From: Natrinema salinisoli
GTDB taxonomy: Archaea; Halobacteriota; Halobacteria; Halobacteriales; Natrialbaceae
Direction: 5' to 3'
NCBI RefSeq assembly: GCF_020405205.1
Contig: NZ_CP084469.1
Location: forward strand, 4,092,001-4,156,000
DNA: 64,000 nt
A model generated the notes under the pieces. That model was not told where the DNA came from. It did not search any database and worked only from the letters and a program-made list of their open reading frames with translations. Shown in pieces: positions 1-8,824 of this stretch. The first letter of the stretch is position 1, and every line of letters starts with the position of its first letter. Both the position numbers and the translations under genes were made by a program.

Positions 1-277
1 TCGGGTGTTCGACGTTGTCGTACGAGAGGTTCGCCACGATGGTCCCGTCGGTCGTCTCGGGAATCGAGACGCCGACGGCGAGTGACATCGTGTAGAGGCC
101 GTTGACGAGTCGCTCGCCGAACTCCGTGTCGGCCGCGAACTCGGCGTCGAGGTGGAGCGGCTGCTGGTTCATCGTCATGTCGCAAAAGCGCTGGTTGTCG
201 CTCTCGGAGATCGTCCGCCGGCGTTCGTGCTCGATGGTCTCGCCGACCTCGAACTCCTCGTAGTACAGTCCGGTCAT
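1..277 (-). CDS. MaoC family (R)-specific hydratase/dehydratase, C-terminus outside window
   Basis: The 92 visible residues start MTGLYYEEFEVG and carry the hot-dog hydratase signature: a TMNQQPLHLD segment (the QPLHLD box), then FAADTEFGERLVNGLYTM. MaoC-type enzymes reversibly hydrate enoyl-CoA thioesters in the cytoplasm. A full-length protein of this type is usually about 150-170 residues, so roughly half is missing past the left edge. A CitE-type CoA-ester lyase lies 4 kb away; hydratase plus CitE lyase pairs occur in mesaconyl-CoA or itaconyl-CoA routes, so a C4/C5 dicarboxylyl-CoA substrate is possible but not shown. The start is the ATG at 275-277, with an A/T-rich TATA-like stretch about 25 bases before it. 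Confidence 0.8.
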   Translation of the reverse strand, partial: MTGLYYEEFEVGETIEHERRRTISESDNQRFCDMTMNQQPLHLDAEFAADTEFGERLVNGLYTMSLAVGVSIPETTDGTIVANLSYDNVEHP

Positions 278-407
278 AGGTTCGGAGTCACGCAGTACGC
301 ACAAAAACGTGTCGTCTCTTCGAAAGGTATGTGGGAGGGGTCGGCGCTCGTTCGGTACTCGAGAGCAGACACCGCCGCAGACGCACTCTCGGGTGACCGA
401 TCCGACG

Positions 408-1808
408 TTATTCGACCATGTCAGGCTCTTCGCCGGCGTCCTGCTGGACCCAGATCGTCTTCGTGTTCACGAACTCCCGAATTCCCTGACGCGAGAGTTC
501 CCGTCCGTAGCCAGAGTCCTTCACGCCGCCGAAGGGGAGTCGGGGATCGGACTTGACGAGTTCGTTGACGAACGCGAGTCCCGACTCGAACTGGCGGGCG
601 ACCCGCTCGCCGCGCTCGAGGTCCTCCGTCCAGACGCTCGCGCCGAGCCCGAATCGGGTGTCGTTGGCTTTCTCGATGGCGGCTTCTTCGTCGGGCACCC
701 GGAACACTGTCGCAACCGGGCCGAACAGTTCCTCCTGGTCTGCGGGCGCGTTTTCGGGAACGTCCGTCATCACCGTGGGCGGGTAGAACGCGCCGTCGCG
801 GTCCATCGGCGCGCCGCCGAGTTCGATCTCGCCGCCCTGTTCGACCGTCTCTTCGACCTGCTCGTGGAGTTCCTCCATGAGGTCTTCGCGGGCTTGCGGT
901 CCGATGTCGGTCTCGTCGTCCATCGGATCGCCGACGGTCTGTGCGTCCATCTCGTCGACGAAGCGGTCGACGAACTCGTCGTAGACGTCGTCGACCACGA
1001 TGAACCGCTTGGCCGCGATACAGGACTGGCCGTTGTTGATGAGCCGCGCCTGGACCGCCGTCTCGACGGTCTGTTCCATCGGCGCGTCCTCGAGAACGAC
1101 GAAGGGATCGCTCCCGCCGAGCTCGAGGACGGTCTTCTTGAGCTGGCTCCCGGCGGACTCGGCGACTGCTCGACCGGCACCGTCGCTGCCGGTGATGGTG
1201 ACGGCCCGTACTCTGTCGTCCTCGATCACCTCGTCGATCTCGCTAGAGCTGATCAGCAGGGACGTGAACGCGCCCTCCGGGAAGCCCGCTTGCTCGAAGA
1301 CGTCCTCGATAGCCCGCGCACAGCCGGGGACGTTCGAGGCGTGTTTCAGCAGGCCGACGTTACCCGCTGCGAGGTTCGGGGCCGCAAAGCGGAACACTTG
1401 CCAGAAGGGGAAGTTCCACGGCATGATCGCGAGCACCGGGCCGATCGGCTGGTAGGCGACGACCGTCTTCGCGCGCTCGTCGCTCGCGACGACCTCGTCC
1501 TGGAGGTGTTCCGCGGCGGTCTCGGCGTAGTAGTCACAGACCCACGCGCACTTCTCGACCTCGGCGTGCGCCTGTCCGATGGGTTTCCCCATCTCTTCAG
1601 TCATTAGTTCCGCGTACTCGTCCTCGCTCTCCCGGAGGATGTCGGCGGCCTTCGCCAGCAGCCGCTGTCGCGTTTCGATCGGCGTCTCGCTCCACTCCTC
1701 GAAGGTCTCGGTCGCCCGCTCGAGGTGGTCGTCTCGCTCCTCGTCGGAGGTTTCCTCGAAGCTGTCGACGACGTCTCCCGTCGCCGGATTGGTACTCTCG
1801 ATGGACAT
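408..1808 (-). CDS. NAD(P)-dependent succinate-semialdehyde-type aldehyde dehydrogenase
   Basis: This 466-residue protein has all aldehyde dehydrogenase landmarks: PWNFP at about 130-134, the general-base Glu in LELGGSDP (about 229), and the catalytic Cys in NNGQSCIAAKRF (about 263). The SCIAAKRF context resembles the Sad/YneI group of succinate-semialdehyde dehydrogenases, which oxidise the semialdehyde to succinate. The chosen start is ATG 1806-1808 (MSIESTNPATG); a GTG/ATG five codons upstream adds nothing conserved. It ends about 130 bases beyond the divergent-side start of the MaoC gene and points the same way. The exact aldehyde is not determined by sequence. Confidence 0.88.
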   Translation of the reverse strand: MSIESTNPATGDVVDSFEETSDEERDDHLERATETFEEWSETPIETRQRLLAKAADILRESEDEYAELMTEEMGKPIGQAHAEVEKCAWVCDYYAETAAEHLQDEVVASDERAKTVVAYQPIGPVLAIMPWNFPFWQVFRFAAPNLAAGNVGLLKHASNVPGCARAIEDVFEQAGFPEGAFTSLLISSSEIDEVIEDDRVRAVTITGSDGAGRAVAESAGSQLKKTVLELGGSDPFVVLEDAPMEQTVETAVQARLINNGQSCIAAKRFIVVDDVYDEFVDRFVDEMDAQTVGDPMDDETDIGPQAREDLMEELHEQVEETVEQGGEIELGGAPMDRDGAFYPPTVMTDVPENAPADQEELFGPVATVFRVPDEEAAIEKANDTRFGLGASVWTEDLERGERVARQFESGLAFVNELVKSDPRLPFGGVKDSGYGRELSRQGIREFVNTKTIWVQQDAGEEPDMVE

Positions 1809-1929
1809 GCAGTGACCGACCACGACGAACTGCTTAGTACGCGGGGCTGCCTACCAAAGGCACGCCCCGGTCCGTCACGATAGTTCGTGCCGCACAACCC
1901 CTATCCCAGTCGAGTTCATAGCAGCGGCA

Positions 1930-2175
1930 ATGGCAATTCGCACGTACCACGACGATTCGCAGCCGCCGCCCGAGCGGGGAACGCACGACTCGCATCCACC
2001 GTCCGAACGACGAAAGACCGTCCTCTTCTGTCCGGAGTGTGGCCACGAGAGCCCGATCACCGACGACTGGGAGACGATGACGGCCGACGGCGATCGACTG
2101 CTCGTCTGTACCGACTGCGGCTCGGTCGTCGACCGCCGATCACGACGCCACTCCGAACTCGTCGAAGCTACCTAA
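1930..2175 (+). CDS. Small zinc-ribbon protein (haloarchaeal)
   Basis: An 81-residue protein with a hydrophilic His/Pro-rich start and two CxxC pairs: CPECGH near residue 34 and CTDCGS near residue 61. The spacing suits a single zinc ribbon. Proteins of this layout are common and uncharacterised in haloarchaea; a DNA, RNA or protein interaction role is usual for such folds but nothing here specifies it. Divergent from the aldehyde dehydrogenase with about 120 bases between starts. Confidence 0.75.
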   Translation: MAIRTYHDDSQPPPERGTHDSHPPSERRKTVLFCPECGHESPITDDWETMTADGDRLLVCTDCGSVVDRRSRRHSELVEAT

Positions 2176-2192
2176 ACCGAAGTTCGCGGTTT
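2174..2192 (+). terminator. Possible terminator hairpin after the zinc-ribbon gene
   Basis: AAACCG and CGGTTT flank a seven-base loop and the 3' arm ends in a short T run. It begins at the stop codon of the zinc-ribbon gene. Archaeal termination relies mainly on T tracts, so this is only suggestive. Confidence 0.35.
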
Positions 2193-2493
2193 TGGGTCGG
2201 TCGAATTTTCGTACCTGGACCAACCGTCTTTCGCTCAACACTCGTTTTCGGAGGACCCCCTCCCCCGATTCAGAGTGAAAGATCCGGAACGAGAGAATCG
2301 GGACGAAGTTGCTACTCTCTGCGCTAGCGATATTCACTGTCGCGCTCTTACCGCGTGATCTGGCAGATCCGACCTCACCTGCCGTTCCGGCCCTGCTCGG
2401 TGGTCACTACCTCCCGGCCTTCCGGGTGGTGGTCGAGATTTCTACGGCAAACCGCACTTCGAATCCTGAGTGGGCCGATCCACAGTCGAGACA
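2176..2493. other. Intergenic stretch, no gene seen
   Basis: About 320 bases between the zinc-ribbon gene and the promoter of the lipoprotein. Open frames here are short, lack a plausible start with promoter, and encode no recognisable motif. The hairpin at the left end is listed separately. Confidence 0.6.
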
Positions 2494-2505
2494 GTATATT
2501 TATAC
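2494..2505 (+). promoter_or_regulatory. TATA-box promoter for the short lipoprotein
   Basis: GTATATTTATAC lies 23-34 bases before the ATG at 2528, the spacing expected for a nearly leaderless haloarchaeal transcript. It is the most A/T-rich stretch of the local intergenic DNA. Confidence 0.6.
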
Positions 2506-2527
2506 TATGGTAAGACAGTCTGGCTGT

Positions 2528-2677
2528 ATGATCTATTCTGGACTTCGCCGACGGGACGTTCTCGTCGCGGTCTCGGGAACGTCCCTTCTGCTGGCAGGCT
2601 GTACGGAAAGTGAGTCGTCGGTCACTACCGACTATGGGGCCCAATACGGGCGCGAATACGGTGTCGGGAGTGAGTAA
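2528..2677 (+). CDS. Tat lipoprotein signal segment, 49 aa, probably the detached N-terminus of the next gene
   Basis: The product begins MIYSGLRRRDVLVAVSG and continues to a lipobox LLLAGC, a typical haloarchaeal Tat lipoprotein signal with acylated Cys near residue 24. Only about 25 residues follow before a stop at 2675-2677. A GTG start for the 500-residue beta-helix protein sits two bases after the stop, in another frame. Beta-helix proteins of this kind are exported, and the downstream reading frame has no signal of its own, so the simplest reading is one lipoprotein gene broken by a 1-base frameshift near 2671-2680. A genuine tiny lipoprotein translated in coupling with its neighbour is the alternative. 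Confidence 0.6.
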   Translation: MIYSGLRRRDVLVAVSGTSLLLAGCTESESSVTTDYGAQYGREYGVGSE

Positions 2678-2679
2678 CC

Positions 2680-4182
2680 GTGGGTGAGCGAACACCGCGA
2701 CTCGACCTGGGCACGTTCGAGGAAGGCGAGGAGTGGGACCATACCGACACGGTCGAGGCCGTCGACGAACACGCGATCGTTCGGGGACCGATCGGCGACC
2801 GCCCCGCCGAGGGCGAGTACGACGACGAACTCTACCACGCGACCGATCAGGGAATCACGTGGCGCTGGGACGCCTCAGACGAGGACTGGGTGTACTTCAG
2901 CGGACGGGGGAATTCTGATCAGCCGGTACCCGGAACGAGCCACTTCGAGGCGGCGGAGTTCGTCGACGCGCGCACCGCGGAAACGCCCGTCTGGAACGTC
3001 GAAGCCCACGGGATCGAGGGTGACGGCGAGACCGAGGTCGGTCGGGATGTCCACGACCTTCTCGCGCAAGTCGAGTCAGCTGGCGGCGGAATCGTCTACT
3101 TCCCGCCCGGACGGTACGTCTTCGAGCGGACGCCGTTGATCGGCGATGATACGATTCTGCTGGGCGCGGGTCGTTCGACGGTCTTCGAGGGATCGCGTCC
3201 CGACGGCGAAGAGGGACGAGCCCTGCTCTCCAACAGGGGCTACGACGGAGTCGAGTACGATGGCGCATCGAACTGGGGGATCTGCAACGTTCGAATCGAT
3301 TCGCCGGACACGAACGGCATCATGCTCGCACATGCGGAAAACGTTCGACTAGAAGACGTCTACGGCGACCGCATCTACTACCATCACATCGACGTCGTGT
3401 CGTCCAAGAACGTCACTATCGACGGCTATTGGGCGACTCGAGGGGGCGATGCCGGATCGAACGCGCCGATTCAGTTCGACAACCAGACGTCAGAGATTGC
3501 GTCGAACAGCATCTGGGACGGCACTGACGAGTTGTTGACCGGAAGCGACGGGACGCGGACGCGGAACTGTACGCTCGAGAACTTCGAGATCGATCCGGAG
3601 AACGGCCCCGATTACGGCGTCCACATGCACCGGAACGGCAACGAGTCGATTACGATCAGAGACGGCTACATCACCGGTTGCCTGTACGCGGCGATCAGGG
3701 GTGACACCGGTGACGAGATCGCAGATCTGACGATCGACTCCGTGTCGTGTATCGAGAACGCGAGGGGGATCTCGCTCGGACAGCTCGAGAGCGGCCGACG
3801 GGAGCTGACGATCACCAACGTCACGATCAGGACCGACAACCGTGGACTGGCCGCCGGATCGGGAATCTACGCGGCCGGGTTCGACGGAGCGGAAATATCG
3901 AACACCATCGTCGACGGGGAGTTCACGAACTCGATCCTCTTCGACGATATGGACGACCTGAAGCTGAGTACCGTGACGGCCAAGGGAGCGTCGAGTCAGG
4001 CGTTCCGGTTCCGAGAGAACGTCGATGCGACGCTGACGACCGCTCGAGCGGCGGACTGTGGCGACGCGGGCGTCTACGCGGGGCCGGGTAGCAGCGTCGC
4101 CTACGGTGGTGTCGCGTTCGAGGATGTCGGCAGCGACGTCGTCGTCGATGGTGAGTTGCGGGAGTGGAAGGCATCCTCGTAG
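2680..4182 (+). CDS. Right-handed parallel beta-helix protein (pectate-lyase-like fold), probably surface-anchored
   Basis: A 500-residue acidic protein with a GTG start. After an N-terminal region of about 120 residues comes GGGIVYFPPGRYVFE, the usual entry into a pectin-lyase-like beta helix, then repeated coils such as NCTLENFEID, SITIRDGYITG, IADLTIDSVSC and LTITNVTIRT. Such proteins bind or cleave polysaccharides outside the cell. No catalytic residues could be assigned. It lacks a signal peptide in its own frame but is directly preceded by a Tat lipoprotein signal in another frame, so the pair may be a frameshifted single gene. Confidence 0.75.
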   Translation: MGERTPRLDLGTFEEGEEWDHTDTVEAVDEHAIVRGPIGDRPAEGEYDDELYHATDQGITWRWDASDEDWVYFSGRGNSDQPVPGTSHFEAAEFVDARTAETPVWNVEAHGIEGDGETEVGRDVHDLLAQVESAGGGIVYFPPGRYVFERTPLIGDDTILLGAGRSTVFEGSRPDGEEGRALLSNRGYDGVEYDGASNWGICNVRIDSPDTNGIMLAHAENVRLEDVYGDRIYYHHIDVVSSKNVTIDGYWATRGGDAGSNAPIQFDNQTSEIASNSIWDGTDELLTGSDGTRTRNCTLENFEIDPENGPDYGVHMHRNGNESITIRDGYITGCLYAAIRGDTGDEIADLTIDSVSCIENARGISLGQLESGRRELTITNVTIRTDNRGLAAGSGIYAAGFDGAEISNTIVDGEFTNSILFDDMDDLKLSTVTAKGASSQAFRFRENVDATLTTARAADCGDAGVYAGPGSSVAYGGVAFEDVGSDVVVDGELREWKASS

Positions 4183-4383
4183 CGGTTTTCACTCGTCGTG
4201 AACGGTCGCGTTTCACTCTAAATCGGGGGTGCCCGTTCCCACGCTGTCGTACCTCTCTTGAGGCCGATCCGGCCGACACCGTCACCCTCGCAGTATCGCC
4301 GGGCGGAGAGATGCCGACGGAGCGGGCGGTGACGGCTCGCCGCCACACGGACGGTTTTGATCCTGGCTGTCCGACACACCACC

Positions 4384-5241
4384 ATGGTCCGTAGAAGCGT
4401 ACTCTTTACCCCCGGTGACCGACCCGAAATGTGCCGGAAAGCGCCCGACGCGGGAGCCGACGTGATCGTCTTCGATCTCGAGGACGCCGTCGCCCCGCGG
4501 CGCAAGACGGAGGCCCGCGAGGCGGTGCGGAACGTGCTTTCCGATCCCGAGTTCGATCCCGACTGTGAGGTGTGCGTTCGCGTCAACGCGACGGACGCGA
4601 CTCGAGCGGACGACCTGGACGCGCTGTTCGCCGATGACCACAGCGAGTCCCTCGAGAGCCTCATGCTTCCGAAAGTCGGGTCACCGGACGACGTTCGGAC
4701 ACTCGCCGACGAAGTGGGTAACTACGACGCGTCCCTGCCCGTCCTGGCTTTGCTCGAGAGCGCCGACGGCATCCTCGACGCGCCGGAGATCGCGGCCGTG
4801 CCCGAAACCGATGCGCTGGCGTTCGGCGCGGAGGACCTTTCGGCGGATATCGGAGCGACGCGGACCGCCGAGGGGACGGAAGTACTCTACGCGCGGGAAC
4901 GCGTCGTGCTCGCGGCGGCGGCGAACGAGTGTGCGGCGATCGACACCCTCGTCACCGACTTCGAGGACGAGGCCGCACTGCGGGAGGACGTCGACTTCGC
5001 GATCCAACTGGGCTACGACGGAAAGCTGGCGATTCATCCCGCGCAGATAGGTCCGATCAACGAGGCGTTCACACCTTCCGCCGAGGAACGCGAGTGGGCC
5101 GACCGCGTCCTCGAGGCCAAACGCGAGGCTGATGCAGAGGGGCGAGGGGTCTTCGCAGTCGACGGGGAGATGATCGACGCGCCGCTGATCGCACGTGCCG
5201 AACGGATTCGGGAACGGGCCGCGGCTGCCGACGAAAGCTGA
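4384..5241 (+). CDS. HpcH/HpaI-CitE family CoA-ester lyase (citrate lyase beta-like)
   Basis: A 285-residue TIM-barrel protein of the CitE group. Visible motifs are DLEDAV at about 31-36, LPKV at 95-98, a conserved Glu in LLESADG (about 125), GAEDLSADIG at 148-157 and GKLAIHPAQI at 213-222; these hold the Mg ion and CoA ester. Haloarchaea carry two main CitE paralogues tied to the methylaspartate cycle, where beta-methylmalyl-CoA is cleaved to glyoxylate and propionyl-CoA and malyl-CoA is made or hydrolysed; citramalyl-CoA lyase is another family activity. This short form resembles the thioesterase/CitE2-like type more than the longer lyase, but I cannot decide. Start ATG 4384 places VRRSVLFTPGDRPEM at the N-terminus, as in relatives. 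Confidence 0.85.
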   Translation: MVRRSVLFTPGDRPEMCRKAPDAGADVIVFDLEDAVAPRRKTEAREAVRNVLSDPEFDPDCEVCVRVNATDATRADDLDALFADDHSESLESLMLPKVGSPDDVRTLADEVGNYDASLPVLALLESADGILDAPEIAAVPETDALAFGAEDLSADIGATRTAEGTEVLYARERVVLAAAANECAAIDTLVTDFEDEAALREDVDFAIQLGYDGKLAIHPAQIGPINEAFTPSAEEREWADRVLEAKREADAEGRGVFAVDGEMIDAPLIARAERIRERAAAADES

Positions 5242-5349
5242 CCGAATGCCCAGTATACAAGGTAAATATCATAATTAAAGTGAACAGGTATCGCCTCCCA
5301 TGATAGATATTCGCTACGCTTATGCCCCGGGTGCCGGAACCAACCGAGT

Positions 5350-6606
5350 ATGAGCGAGGATACCAACCCGTTCGAAAGTCTCCAGTCACAGATCGACGAG
5401 GCCGCACAGTACCTCGACATCGGCGGCGACGTCATCGAGCGACTCAAACACCCCGAGCGAGTCCTCGAGACGAATCTCACGATCGAACGCGACGACGGCG
5501 ACCTCGAGCGGTTCAAAGCCTTCCGGTCCCAGTTCAACGGCGACCGCGGGCCCTACAAAGGCGGCATCCGCTACCACCCGGGGGTCTCCCGGGACGAGGT
5601 CAAGGCGCTGTCCGGTTGGATGACCTACAAGACCGCCATCGTCGACATTCCGCTCGGCGGCGGCAAGGGAGGGATCATCCTCGATCCGGACGACTACTCC
5701 GAGAGCGAACTCGAGCGACTCACGCGCTCGTTCGCGAAAGAGATCCGCCCGATGATCGGCGAGGACCGGGACGTTCCCGCGCCCGACGTGAACACGGGTC
5801 AGCGGGAGATGAACTGGATCAAAGACACCTACGAGACCCTCGAGAACACGACCGAGCCGGGAGTCATTACGGGCAAGGCGCTCGACTCGGGCGGCAGCGA
5901 GGGCCGCGTCGAGGCGACCGGCCGCTCGACCGTCCTCGCCGCGCGCGAGGCGTTCGACTACCTCGACAAGGACCTCGAGGGCGCGACCGTCGCCGTGCAG
6001 GGCTACGGGAACGCCGGCTGGATCGCCGCCAAACTGATCGAACAGATGGGCGCGACGGTCGTTGCCGCCAGCGACTCGAGCGGCGGCATCTACAACCCCG
6101 ACGGGTTCGATCCGGTCGCGGCGAAAGACCACAAGAACGAGACCGGCAGCGTCGTCGGCTTCGAGGGAAGCGAGGAGGAGCTCACCAACGAGGACGTCCT
6201 CACCCTCGACGTCGACCTGCTGATCCCGGCGGCGCTCGAGAACGCGATCGACGCTGACCTCGCCGAGGACGTCGAGGCTGACGTCATCTCGGAGGCCGCG
6301 AACGGGCCGCTGACGCCGACTGCCGACGCGGTGCTCGAGGACAAGGACGTCTTCGTCATCCCGGATATCCTCGCGAACGCGGGCGGTGTCACCGTCTCCT
6401 ACTTCGAGTGGGTCCAGAACCGCCAGCGGTTCTCCTGGTCGGAGGAACGCGTCAACGAGGAACTCGAGGGGGTCATCGTCGACGCCTTTGACGCACTCGT
6501 CGAGACCTACGAGAAACACGACCTCGAGAACCCGCGAACCGCGGCCTACGTCGTCGCGATCCAGCGCGTCGCCGACGCGTTCGAGGAAGCCGGCAGCTGG
6601 CCCTGA
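5350..6606 (+). CDS. gdhB: Glutamate dehydrogenase
   Basis: A 418-residue hexameric-type glutamate dehydrogenase interconverting 2-oxoglutarate plus ammonium and glutamate. The substrate-binding segments [24 protein letters not shown] and GGKGGI contain the conserved lysines, PAPDVNTG is the dinucleotide/substrate Asp region, and [14 protein letters not shown] is the Rossmann motif. Length and start ([11 protein letters not shown]) agree with haloarchaeal enzymes. It lies 108 bases after the CitE gene behind an A/T-rich spacer, so it probably has its own promoter. Glutamate is the entry compound of the methylaspartate cycle, which makes the CitE neighbour suggestive. Haloarchaea often have several paralogues, so the symbol is approximate. 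Confidence 0.93.
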   Translation: MSEDTNPFESLQSQIDEAAQYLDIGGDVIERLKHPERVLETNLTIERDDGDLERFKAFRSQFNGDRGPYKGGIRYHPGVSRDEVKALSGWMTYKTAIVDIPLGGGKGGIILDPDDYSESELERLTRSFAKEIRPMIGEDRDVPAPDVNTGQREMNWIKDTYETLENTTEPGVITGKALDSGGSEGRVEATGRSTVLAAREAFDYLDKDLEGATVAVQGYGNAGWIAAKLIEQMGATVVAASDSSGGIYNPDGFDPVAAKDHKNETGSVVGFEGSEEELTNEDVLTLDVDLLIPAALENAIDADLAEDVEADVISEAANGPLTPTADAVLEDKDVFVIPDILANAGGVTVSYFEWVQNRQRFSWSEERVNEELEGVIVDAFDALVETYEKHDLENPRTAAYVVAIQRVADAFEEAGSWP

Positions 6607-6763
6607 CTCGAGGAGCGATCGATTCGGGCGACCCGACGGACGGTATCTTTCGAGCCATTGTTTCTCTCGGCGATTCCGTTTCGCACCACCGATTTCCTTC
6701 TCGTCTGACAGACAGTCGGCGTTCCAACAAACACTTACCAACTCCCCCGTCATTTGCAGGGAG

Positions 6764-7525
6764 ATGAAACGACGAACCCTCATCGCAGGCGTCGGCGCCG
6801 CTGGTTTCGCTGGGCTATCGGGTTGTCTGGGTATGCTCGGGCTGGCCGAACACGAGTCGTCCCCCGCCGGCGTCGAAGCCGCCGCTCGCGAGGAGACGGG
6901 CTACGAGCAGACCGCTATCGAAGCGCTCCCGGTCGAGCGGGACGTCGGACCGACGAACGAGACGGTCACCGTCACCAATCACATGACCAAACACGAGAAG
7001 ACGATCGACATGGGGCCGCTCGGCAGCCGACGCGGCGCCATCTTCAACGTGTTGACGACGCCGCAGGTGAGCATCGTCGGCAAGGAGCTCAACCCCGTCG
7101 GAGAGATGTCGACGCAGGAACTCATGGATCTCGTCAGGAGCAACTACGACGAAATCAGCAACATATCCCACGAGGAGGACTCCGACGTTACGATCCTCGA
7201 GCAAACGACGACTCGCTCCATGTTTACCGCGGACGCCGAGTTCGACGGGCGGAGCGTCGACGTCGACATCCACATCACCGAGGCCGTCGAGGCCGACGAA
7301 GACTTGCTCGTGACCATCGGCGTCTATCCGCAGTACGCGAGAGATCAGGAGGAGCCGAACATCGAGACGGTCACGGAGGCGGTGACGACGGAGGTTGATG
7401 AGGACGCCTCGACCGGCGATTCCGGGTCCGACGACGGCGGAAACGAAAGTAGTGACAACGAAACCGACGGAAGCAGTGACAACGAAACCGACGACAACGA
7501 GAGTGACGACGGCGTCCTCGGCTGA
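6764..7525 (+). CDS. Haloarchaeal Tat lipoprotein (DUF6517-like)
   Basis: A 253-residue protein starting MKRRTLIAGVGAAGFAGLSGC: an RR signal with lipobox and acylated Cys near residue 21. A globular middle of about 170 residues follows with no catalytic signature I recognise; it resembles the haloarchaeal lipoprotein family DUF6517. The C-terminus is a low-complexity Asp/Ser/Asn/Glu tail with NETD repeats, encoded by an exact 19-base duplication (7451-7469 and 7475-7493); the NET triplets are potential N-glycosylation sequons. Probably anchored on the outer face of the membrane; function unknown. Confidence 0.75.
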   Translation: MKRRTLIAGVGAAGFAGLSGCLGMLGLAEHESSPAGVEAAAREETGYEQTAIEALPVERDVGPTNETVTVTNHMTKHEKTIDMGPLGSRRGAIFNVLTTPQVSIVGKELNPVGEMSTQELMDLVRSNYDEISNISHEEDSDVTILEQTTTRSMFTADAEFDGRSVDVDIHITEAVEADEDLLVTIGVYPQYARDQEEPNIETVTEAVTTEVDEDASTGDSGSDDGGNESSDNETDGSSDNETDDNESDDGVLG

Positions 7526-7612
7526 GGCCGACCGAATTCGCGGAGAGTCACTTCGTCGCTCGGATTCGAACAGTTTTCAACTCCGGACCGTCTCCGAACG
7601 CGGCCGCGAACG

Positions 7613-8755
7613 TTAGAGTCCGAGTTCGCGACCGATGACCAGGTGCTGGATTTCGCTCGTTCCCTCGCCGATCTCCATGAGCTTCGCGTCGCGATAGAAC
7701 CGCTGCGGCGCGAAGTCGGTCGTATACCCGTAGCCGCCCAGCACCTGCACGGCGTCTTCGGCGACCTCGCGGGCGGCTTCGCTGGCGTCGAGTTTCGCGA
7801 GGGCGGACTCTCGCGTGACGGGGTCGCCTCGGTCGTATTTCCGCGCAGCGTCGTGGGTGAGCAGTCGCGCCCGCTCGGTCTTTCGGTGCATGTCGACGAT
7901 CGTATCCCGGATCGCGTCGAACTCGCAAATCGGCTGCCCGAACTGTTCGCGTTCCGTACTGTACTGCTTCGCGTGCTCGTAGGCTCCCTGCGCGAGCCCC
8001 GTGGAGAGCGCGGCGATCGAGATGCGACCGCCGTCGAGCGTCTTCTTCGTCTGGTCCCAGCCGTCGCCCTCCGCGCCGAGCAGGCGGTCTTCCGGTAGGC
8101 GCACGTTCTCGAGTGCGATTTCACAGGTCGGCGAGGCGTTGAGCCCCATCTTGTCCCAGATCGTCGTCACCTCGAAGCCGTCGTCTTCGGCCGGGTCGAC
8201 GATGAACGTCGAGATACCGTCGTAGCCCGCCTCGGGGACGGTGACGGCCTTCACGAGTATCGAGCCGGCTTCGGAAGCGTTCGTGATGAACTGCTTGGTC
8301 CCGTTGAGAACCCACTCGTCGCCGTCTCGCTCCGCGGTGGTGTCCATATCGGAGGCGTCGGAGCCGCTGCTCGGTTCGGTCAGCGCCCAGCCGCCGAGGT
8401 ACTCGCCCTCCGCGAGGGGCCGGAGCCAGCGTTCTTTCTGGGCTTCGCTGCCGAACAGTTCGATCGGCTTCGACGCGAGCGAGGTGTGTGCCACGTAGGA
8501 GAGCCCGATCGCGCCGGAGACGCGGCCGAGTTCCTCGGCGACGAGCGCGTACATGAGGGTATCGCCGCCCAGGCCGCCGTACTCCTCGGTGATCGGGACG
8601 CCCATCATATCGAGATCCGCGAGCTGGTCGAAGATCTCCGCGGGGAAGCGGTGCTCGTCTTCGATTTCCTGCGCGATCGGTTCGATCTCGGTTTCGCAGA
8701 AGTCCCTGACGGTCTTTCGAATCATCCGGTGTTCGTCGGATAGCTCGAGGGGCAT
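7613..8755 (-). CDS. Acyl-CoA dehydrogenase
   Basis: A 380-residue FAD flavoprotein that introduces the alpha,beta double bond into acyl-CoA in fatty-acid or branched-chain amino-acid breakdown. It shows WALTEPSSGSDASDM (FAD-contacting ALTEP box), the C-terminal QVLGGYGYT box and EGTSEIQ, whose first Glu is the catalytic base in the short/medium-chain group. The ATG at 8753-8755 (MPLELSDEHRMI) is preferred over a TTG two codons upstream. No electron-transfer flavoprotein genes are adjacent, so the substrate is open. Confidence 0.9.
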   Translation of the reverse strand: MPLELSDEHRMIRKTVRDFCETEIEPIAQEIEDEHRFPAEIFDQLADLDMMGVPITEEYGGLGGDTLMYALVAEELGRVSGAIGLSYVAHTSLASKPIELFGSEAQKERWLRPLAEGEYLGGWALTEPSSGSDASDMDTTAERDGDEWVLNGTKQFITNASEAGSILVKAVTVPEAGYDGISTFIVDPAEDDGFEVTTIWDKMGLNASPTCEIALENVRLPEDRLLGAEGDGWDQTKKTLDGGRISIAALSTGLAQGAYEHAKQYSTEREQFGQPICEFDAIRDTIVDMHRKTERARLLTHDAARKYDRGDPVTRESALAKLDASEAAREVAEDAVQVLGGYGYTTDFAPQRFYRDAKLMEIGEGTSEIQHLVIGRELGL

Positions 8756-8824
8756 ACGCAATACTTGCCGAGGCGCGAAATAAACGCACCGGAGAACTGC
8801 ATCGATCGGAGGGTGGTCGCGTCG

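Noticed and set aside
309-1607. A 432-residue open frame on the plus strand opposite the aldehyde dehydrogenase
   Set aside because: It is the mirror of a well-supported gene; high-GC codon bias keeps opposite frames open, and its product has no recognisable domain.
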